Assembly (NCBI GenBank): GCA_965215715.1 | Contig: OZ244129.1 | Location: forward strand, 1,860,001 to 1,924,000 | Source of the DNA: HXMU1428-3 sp965215715 | Lineage (GTDB): Bacteria; Pseudomonadota; Alphaproteobacteria; Rhizobiales; HXMU1428-3 | Length of the DNA: 64,000 bases | Reading direction: 5' to 3' | Part shown: in pieces, positions 58,871 through 64,000 of the stretch | Numbering within the stretch: the stretch's first letter is position 1 | How the letters are laid out: each line of letters opens with the position of its first letter | Notes under the pieces: model-generated | What the model saw: only the letters and a program-made list of their open reading frames with translations | Database searches by the model: none | Told to the model about the DNA's origin: nothing | Program-made: the position numbers and the translations under genes

Positions 58871-60454
58871 ATGCTTCGTCCGATTGAACGTGCTTTGATT
58901 TCCGTTTCTGATAAAACCGGTATTGTTGAATTTGCTCAAAGTTTGGCTGAGCGCGGTGTTGAGCTGGTTTCAACCGGAGGCACTTCAAAGCTGTTAAAAG
59001 AAGCCGGACTTGACGTGAAAGATGTGGCAGACTTAACAGGCTTTCCTGAAATGATGGACGGACGGGTCAAGACGTTGCACCCAGGTGTGCATGGGGGGTT
59101 GTTGGCGATGCGTGATAACCCAGAACATCAAGCTGCTCAAGAGGCGCACGGTATTGGCAATATTGATTTGCTGGTTGTGAACCTCTACCCGTTTGAAGAG
59201 ACCATTGCCAAAGGGGCTGACTATACCACCGCCATTGAAAACATTGACATTGGCGGCCCGGCCATGATTAGGGCGGCTGCCAAAAACCATGATGGGGTTT
59301 GTGTTGTGGTTGACGCAGATGATTACCAGCCTTTGTTGGATGAATTGGGTGCCAATGATGGCAAAACTGATTTGCCGTTCCGCCAGCATTTGGCGGCCAA
59401 AGCTTATGCACGCACGGCCAATTATGATGCGGCCATTTCCAACTGGTTTGCAGGTGAGCTAAAAGTTGAGACCCCCAAATGGGTTAGCATTTCAGGTGAG
59501 CTGGCCCAGACCATGCGCTATGGCGAGAACCCGCATCAACAAGCTGCCTTTTACAAATCTGGCGACCAGCGGCCTGGCGTTGCCAGTGCAGAACAAGTGC
59601 AGGGCAAAGAGCTGAGCTATAACAATTTGAATGATACTGATGCAGCCATTGAGCTTGTCGCAGAATTTGACGGGCATGAGCGTGCCGCAGTTGCCATTAT
59701 CAAACATGCCAACCCATGCGGGGTGGCACTTGGTGATAGTTTGCAAGAGGCTTATTTGAAGGCTTTGCAGTGTGACCCGGTCAGTGCCTTTGGCGGCATT
59801 GTTGCCTTTAACCAACCTTTGGATGCGGATGCCGCGCAAGAGCTCACAAAGATCTTTACCGAAGTTGTCGTTGCCCCTGATGCAACCGAAGAGGCCCAGG
59901 CCATTCTAGCCAAGAAGAAAAATGTGCGCCTCTTGCTCACCCATGGGCTGCCAGAGCCCAAAGCGCCAGGTCTGACAGCAAAGTTGCTATCTGGTGGATT
60001 TTTGTTGCAAGGGCGGGACAATGGCACAGTTGAACAACTTGATTTAAAAGTTGTGACCGAGCGTCAGCCAAGCGCGCAAGAAATGGCAGACTTAAAAGTG
60101 GCATTTAAAATTTGTAAGCATGTGAAATCAAACGCCATTATTTATGTGAAAGATGGGGCCAGTGTTGGCATTGGTGCCGGCCAAATGAGCCGGGTGGACA
60201 GTGCGCGCATCGCCGCGTGGAAAGCTGAGGAAGCGGCCAAAGAAGCCGGTCTTGCTGAGCCGCTCACAAAGGGATCTGTTGTGGCCTCTGACGCCTTCTT
60301 TCCGTTTGCAGACGGCTTGCTCGCAGCGGCCAATGCTGGGGCAACAGCGGTGATCCAGCCGGGTGGCTCTATGCGTGATGATGAAGTGATTGCAGCGGCC
60401 AATGAAGCGGGCCTTGCCATGGTGATGACAGGTATGCGGCACTTTAGGCACTAG
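58871..60454 (+). CDS. purH: Bifunctional AICAR transformylase / IMP cyclohydrolase
   Basis: Last two steps of IMP synthesis, 527 residues. The cyclohydrolase half (about 1-195) opens IERALISVSDKTGIVEFAQS with MMDGRVKTLHPGVHGGLLA; the transformylase half has LRYGENPHQQAAFY, IIKHANPCGVALGDS with the catalytic Lys-His, and SDAFFPFADGL. I start at the ATG at 58871, matching the family N terminus, rather than at an ATG 69 bases upstream. A hairpin with a T-tract lies directly upstream. Confidence 0.97.
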   Translation: MLRPIERALISVSDKTGIVEFAQSLAERGVELVSTGGTSKLLKEAGLDVKDVADLTGFPEMMDGRVKTLHPGVHGGLLAMRDNPEHQAAQEAHGIGNIDLLVVNLYPFEETIAKGADYTTAIENIDIGGPAMIRAAAKNHDGVCVVVDADDYQPLLDELGANDGKTDLPFRQHLAAKAYARTANYDAAISNWFAGELKVETPKWVSISGELAQTMRYGENPHQQAAFYKSGDQRPGVASAEQVQGKELSYNNLNDTDAAIELVAEFDGHERAAVAIIKHANPCGVALGDSLQEAYLKALQCDPVSAFGGIVAFNQPLDADAAQELTKIFTEVVVAPDATEEAQAILAKKKNVRLLLTHGLPEPKAPGLTAKLLSGGFLLQGRDNGTVEQLDLKVVTERQPSAQEMADLKVAFKICKHVKSNAIIYVKDGASVGIGAGQMSRVDSARIAAWKAEEAAKEAGLAEPLTKGSVVASDAFFPFADGLLAAANAGATAVIQPGGSMRDDEVIAAANEAGLAMVMTGMRHFRH

Positions 60455-60777
60455 TTTTGTCTCTCGGACGAAATTTTGCTTTGCAAAATAAGTCCTGCGA
60501 CGGCGCGGCGCTCAGCGCCGACGGCCGTGCGGCCTACGTTTTTTGTCTTGATGGTTACGGATAAATTCTTATGTCTCACCGGCTCTTTTGCCACCACAAC
60601 GTGGTGGGCGCCGCTCGCGCGGGACGCCATGTCACTCAGCCTTTAGGGACTGAGTTCCTTCTTTGTGTTGATTGTCCTTTTTTATTGCAAATGTGTGATG
60701 GTTTCTTTAGCCACGCTTTAGATGCCCAATAGTAATCGGGCTAAGGCAGCGGGACCTTCGACAGAGTGTCGCAATAG
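60455..60777. other. Hairpin-rich, GC-rich intergenic region after purH
   Basis: Several stem-loops lie within 200 bases: GGAC...ATTTTGC-TTT-GCAAAAT...GTCC (about 60466-60495); GC-rich palindromes around 60500-60535 followed by a T-tract, which is the probable purH terminator; CCACCAC-AAC-GTGGTGG (about 60592-60608); and ACTCAGCCT/AGGGACTGAGT (about 60634-60655). The GC content differs sharply from neighbouring intergenic DNA. A 53-codon frame at 60571 crosses the hairpins and is not called. Confidence 0.55.
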
Positions 60778-61245
60778 TTATTTATCGACGACGTCAAGTT
60801 CACCGTTAATGGCGTATCTCAAAATATTGACAATTTCTTCAGATGTTTCTGCCACTGCTAATGCTGCAGCATCAACTTCTTTCAATGCATGTTGGTTTTT
60901 AGAGCTGTGCATAATAATTAAAGGTTTCCCCAAAGCAGCGGCAAATCCAGCATCAAAAGCAGCATTCCATTGTTTGTATTCTTCGCCAAAACGAACAATG
61001 ACAATATCAGACTTGCTCAGCAAGGTGCGCGTACGTATCGCGTTGAGATTTGCTCCCTTATTATCATGCCAGAATTTATCCGTCTCAGCACCCAATATAT
61101 TGACGCCACAATCATCGCTATAGGCATGATTTGTTACAGGTGAATAATAAGTAATTGGTAACCCAGCGGTCTTTGTGCCGCGTTCAATTTGTTCACGCCA
61201 ATCAGTATGAATTTCTCCCGAAAGATAAATATTCCAATTTTTCAT
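60778..61245 (-). CDS. ytoQ: YtoQ family protein
   Basis: A 155-residue protein that starts NWNIYLSGEIHTDWREQI, the YtoQ family hallmark. The fold is related to nucleoside 2-deoxyribosyltransferases (flavodoxin-like), visible in the Rossmann-type SKSDIVIVRFGEEYKQWNAA (about 77-96) and DAGFAAALGKPLIIMHS. No biochemical function is established that I know of. It stands alone on the minus strand, with an inverted repeat in its upstream region. Confidence 0.9.
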   Translation of the reverse strand: MKNWNIYLSGEIHTDWREQIERGTKTAGLPITYYSPVTNHAYSDDCGVNILGAETDKFWHDNKGANLNAIRTRTLLSKSDIVIVRFGEEYKQWNAAFDAGFAAALGKPLIIMHSSKNQHALKEVDAAALAVAETSEEIVNILRYAINGELDVVDK

Positions 61246-61587
61246 GGCTTTTAAAAATCCTTTTGAAATTAGTACAATGAGAATAGGTTTAGTCAGTTTT
61301 AGATATCAACTCAATATCTAAGAATAAGTAAGCAATAGTGCCGTTTCTAAATTTCCTCAAAAATGACAAGTTGAAATTTAGAAAGATCAGAAAATAATAA
61401 TACACCAAAGGATGCATGGACATAGATTTGGGATTTGATGATTGAGATTTACAGATCGAATGGCACTCATCTAATCAGTGACTTTCTGTAATGGGTTACT
61501 CTTCAACCGTTTCCTATTAAATTAAAACAGTCACGCGTGTGCCAAAAGCTGATCTATTGTTTTTTTCTCATTCCTTACATCGGTTGC
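61246..61587. other. AT-rich intergenic region between ytoQ and SDR gene
   Basis: About 340 AT-rich bases. They contain the ytoQ promoter region with the inverted repeat at 61300-61320. No gene or further structure was recognised. Confidence 0.4.
61300..61320. promoter_or_regulatory. Inverted repeat upstream of ytoQ
   Basis: TAGATAT (61300-61306) and ATATCTA (61314-61320) are exact complements around a 7-base spacer, about 55 bases before the ytoQ start. Candidate operator; no associated regulator is known. Confidence 0.3.
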
Positions 61588-62469
61588 TTATAGACACGCC
61601 TTTATCCCTTCACGGTAAGTGGGATACTTTAAACTTACACCTAACTCCTCCTTAATCCGCTTGTTGGCAATGCGCTTGTTGTCTGTGTAAAAGCTTTTCG
61701 CCATCTGCGTCATTTCCGCTTCTTCGAAAGGGATTAAAGGGGGCACGTCTAGTCCCATACATTCAGCTGCATAAGCGAGCACATCTTGGGGCGGGGCTGG
61801 TTCATCGTCGGCAACGTTATAAATCGCGCCAGGATTGGGCTGGTTCATTGAGGCGATTAATATGTTTGCAATGTCTTCAACATGGGCGCGGTTAAACACT
61901 TGGCCCTTTTTTTCAATGCGCCTGGCTGTGCCTTGTTTGAGTTTGTTGGTGGGGCCGCGCCCTGGCCCGTAGATGCCTGGTAGACGGAAAATATGAGCTG
62001 GCAAGTCGATTTGTTGGTGCAGATCAAGCCATTGGTCTTCTGCCAATTTGCGCCATTGGGAGCGTTGGGATGAGGGGTTGGTGGCGCTGTCTTCGCTCAC
62101 CCAGGCTCCGTCATGATTGCCATAAACGCCCACTGTGGACAGATAGCCCAACCAGGCCAGGTTTGAATTGGCTTTGATATCTTGCATATGATGCTGGAGG
62201 ATCAAGTCGCCTTCGCTCTTTGGGCTGATAGAAACGAGAATGTAGTCAGCGCTGTGCAGTACTGGACTTAAAGCCTCTGATGGGTCCGTGCCTTCATATA
62301 GAATCGGCGAGCCGCCAGCCTTTCTTATGTTGTCAAAATTGCGCCCTGAGCGGGTGGTGCCATAGAGGGAAAGATCCTTAAAGTCAGATGATTGTTGCAA
62401 TTGGTGCATCATTTCTTTGGCTGTGTAGCCAGCGCCTAAAAATAAGATTGATTTGTTGTTATTGGTCAT
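61588..62469 (-). CDS. SDR-type NAD(P)-dependent epimerase/dehydratase-like protein
   Basis: Extended or atypical SDR of 293 residues, YeeZ-like. The N-terminal nucleotide loop is ILFLGAGYTAKEMMHQL (about 9-25), the middle LAWLGYLSTVGVYGNHDGAW contains the Ser-Thr...Tyr catalytic-type positions, and IFRLPGIYGPGRGPTNKLK and NVADDEPAPPQDVLAYAAE are common in this family. Substrate unknown. It overlaps queG by 11 bases and is therefore cotranscribed with it; this queG-SDR neighbourhood next to an fzlA-like GST gene is common in alphaproteobacteria. Confidence 0.88.
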   Translation of the reverse strand: MTNNNKSILFLGAGYTAKEMMHQLQQSSDFKDLSLYGTTRSGRNFDNIRKAGGSPILYEGTDPSEALSPVLHSADYILVSISPKSEGDLILQHHMQDIKANSNLAWLGYLSTVGVYGNHDGAWVSEDSATNPSSQRSQWRKLAEDQWLDLHQQIDLPAHIFRLPGIYGPGRGPTNKLKQGTARRIEKKGQVFNRAHVEDIANILIASMNQPNPGAIYNVADDEPAPPQDVLAYAAECMGLDVPPLIPFEEAEMTQMAKSFYTDNKRIANKRIKEELGVSLKYPTYREGIKACL

Positions 62470-63598
62470 GTTGGTCTCTTATTTTCCATTCGTTGATCAC
62501 ATCTTGATCGGTTTCATTTGCCAAGACAAGGGTTTGCAATTTTGATGCCTCTTCTTGCGTGCTGAGTTTTTTATAAGCCCAGATGGCACTGGTGCGCACG
62601 AGTGCCGGTTCTTGCTTGTTTTGTATGATTTTTGACAGGATTGGTTTTAGGGTTTGCGTTTTTGAATTGCCCGCTGCGATTAAACAATTGCGTAAAAATC
62701 GGTCGCGTCCTGTTCGTTTTATGGGCGTGCCTTTAAAGCGTGTCCTAAAGGCTTGATCATCCATTGTTAACAGCTGAGCTAGCGGGGGGTTGTCTGTCTC
62801 TTGCCTGGCATGGAAGCGTTGTTCGCTTGCCTTGCTGGCAAATTTGTTCCATGGGCACACGGCAAGGCAATCATCACAGCCATATATGCGGTTGCCCATT
62901 TTAGAGCGGAACTCGTGAGGGATCGGCCCTTTGTGTTCAATGGTGAGATAGGAAATGCAACGCCTGGCATCTAGGCGGTAGGGGCTAGGAAACGCCTTGG
63001 TGGGGCATATGTCGAGGCATTTTTCGCATGAGCCGCAATGGTCTTGCTCTTGGGCGTCTGGCTCTAAATCTTGTGTGGTAAAAATGGCGCCGATAAAGCC
63101 CCATGAACCAATTTCACGGCTGACCAGATTGGTATGCTTGCCTTGCCAGCCAATGCCGGCTTGCATTGATAAGGGTTTTTCCATCACCGGGGCGGTGTCG
63201 ACAAACACCTTCACTTGCGCCCCTGTTTCCCCCACAAACCAGCGGGCGATGTTTTTGAGCTTCTTTTTGACGATGTCGTGATAGTCCTTGCCTTTGGCAT
63301 AAACTGAAATCACGCCTTGGTGTTTTTTTTCTAGGTCTGGCAGCGGGTTCACCTCAGGCCCATAATTCATGGTGAGCATGATGATGGATTTTACCTCTGG
63401 CCATAACACAGCAGGGGCCTTGCGACGGTGGAGCTTTTCTTCCATCCAGTCCATGGAGCCGTGCCAGCCTTGTTGCAAAAAGTCGCTTAACCCATCAACG
63501 TTGCGGGCCTGGATGTCTGGCTTGGTGATGCCGAGCTGGTCAAAGCCTTCTTGTTTGGCTTTTTCAAGCAAGGCCCTTTTTATATCTGGCGCGCTCAC
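62459..63598 (-). CDS. queG: Epoxyqueuosine reductase
   Basis: Reduces epoxyqueuosine to queuosine in tRNA using cobalamin and two 4Fe-4S clusters; 379 residues. Cluster ligands are CGSCEKCLDICPTKAF (about 188-203) and GCDDCLAVCPWNKFA (about 240-254). Upstream segments MDWMEEKLHRRKAP, SVYAKGKDYHDIVKKKLK and the GWQGKHTNLVSREIGSWGF region are also typical. The C-terminal 90 residues resemble the HEAT-like part. It completes the queuosine steps with queA and tgt at the other end of the window. Confidence 0.96.
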   Translation of the reverse strand: MSAPDIKRALLEKAKQEGFDQLGITKPDIQARNVDGLSDFLQQGWHGSMDWMEEKLHRRKAPAVLWPEVKSIIMLTMNYGPEVNPLPDLEKKHQGVISVYAKGKDYHDIVKKKLKNIARWFVGETGAQVKVFVDTAPVMEKPLSMQAGIGWQGKHTNLVSREIGSWGFIGAIFTTQDLEPDAQEQDHCGSCEKCLDICPTKAFPSPYRLDARRCISYLTIEHKGPIPHEFRSKMGNRIYGCDDCLAVCPWNKFASKASEQRFHARQETDNPPLAQLLTMDDQAFRTRFKGTPIKRTGRDRFLRNCLIAAGNSKTQTLKPILSKIIQNKQEPALVRTSAIWAYKKLSTQEEASKLQTLVLANETDQDVINEWKIRDQHDQ

Positions 63599-63611
63599 TT
63601 AAGCCTCTCAC

Positions 63612-64000
63612 TTAAAAGTCTAGGTCGGTATAATGGGTTGGCGGCACAATGGAGGGGATTGTGTCTTGCAACAGCGGGCGGAATGAGGGGCGTGATTTAA
63701 TACGGGCATACCAGTTTTTCACCAAGGGGATATTGTCCCAGCTCATATCGCCTAAATAATCGAGACAAGAAATGTGACTGGCGGCGGCCAAATCTGCCAG
63801 GCTTAAATAATCCCCGCCGATCCAATAGCGCTCTTCCAGTAAGCGGCTTAAATAGGCCATGTGATTGTGCAGATTGCCCATGGCGGCGCGCATGGCATCC
63901 GGGTTGGGCGGGGCGCGGTGGACAAAGGGGTTTTCAATGCGCTCATAGGAGATGTAACTCCAGACCTCATTGTGGAATTTAAGGTGAAACCAATCGATCA
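63612..64000 (-). CDS. fzlA: FzlA-like glutathione S-transferase-fold protein, truncated by window edge
   Basis: C-terminal part only; the frame runs out of the window at 64000, and the Met at 63893 is internal. Visible residues include WFHLKFHNEVWSYISYERI, GGDYLSLADLAAASHISCLD (the GST C-terminal domain core) and the ending RPSFRPLLQDTIPS...HYTDLDF. That ending is the FzlA type, a GST-fold protein that binds FtsZ and regulates division in Caulobacter and relatives. It precedes queG on the same strand with a 13-base gap. The glutathione-binding half cannot be seen. Confidence 0.8.
   Translation of the reverse strand, partial: IDWFHLKFHNEVWSYISYERIENPFVHRAPPNPDAMRAAMGNLHNHMAYLSRLLEERYWIGGDYLSLADLAAASHISCLDYLGDMSWDNIPLVKNWYARIKSRPSFRPLLQDTIPSIVPPTHYTDLDF

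Noticed and set aside
60571..60732. 53-codon ATG frame in the region after purH
   Set aside because: It runs through several palindromes, which explain its sequence better than coding selection; no RBS.
63973..63985. TGGAATTTAAGG match to the repeat core
   Set aside because: Lies in the conserved coding sequence of the FzlA-like protein (FHLKFHN), so the match is chance.

Overview
The window looks like a free-living, probably marine, alphaproteobacterium of moderate to low GC. This is an inference from gene content: the nucleoid protein GapR, an FzlA-type GST-like division protein, the runs gyrA-coaD-two cyclophilins-queA-tgt and gapR-rsmB-heparinase-purH, and guaA and guaB lying within about 8 kb. 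I found no rRNA, CRISPR array, phage gene or transposase. Two tRNA genes are present: Lys-TTT and Ser-GCT.

Layout. 1-4882 holds a copper/silver efflux module: an adaptor cut by the window edge, a CusA pump, and a tiny His-rich ORF that looks like an internally deleted cupredoxin. It is visibly AT-richer than the rest and stops near the 3' end of tRNA-Lys, so it is probably an acquired island. 5512-13373 carries a DMT permease and, on the minus strand, gyrA, coaD, a secreted and a cytosolic cyclophilin, queA and tgt. The Tgt has lost most of its zinc ligands. A 54-bp perfect inverted repeat lies between ppiB and queA. 13687-25371 is mostly housekeeping and membrane genes: CDF transporter, aldo/keto reductase, MAPEG protein, ABC-F ATPase, SDR-DoxX fusion, ttcA, icd, a cyclic-nucleotide-gated-type channel and guaA.

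25454-29948 is the most unusual stretch. It is a minus-strand cassette of a radical SAM/SPASM enzyme, a WD40 protein with an acidic leader, a Tat-like twin-arginine segment and a dense cysteine cluster, and a protein I do not recognise. It may be a post-translational modification system acting on a large propeller protein.

29961-39757 holds an RsmB-type methyltransferase, MAPEG protein, guaB, 3-hydroxyacyl-CoA dehydrogenase, rlmE, ppx/gppA and the sulfate-activation genes cysD and cysNC. 40330-45236 is a PadR-regulated RND efflux operon. 45332-51219 is a divergent cluster typical of PQQ-dependent alcohol oxidation: cytochrome c-550 and a periplasmic binding protein on one side; a binding protein, a beta-propeller protein and an ABC exporter on the other. 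No PQQ dehydrogenase lies in the window.

51375-64000 has tRNA-Ser, a crotonase, an LLM flavin oxidoreductase facing a LysR regulator, gapR-rsmB-heparinase-purH, ytoQ, an SDR protein, queG (the third queuosine gene in the window) and the end of an fzlA-like gene.

All function calls rest on recognising sequence motifs by eye; no database search was run.
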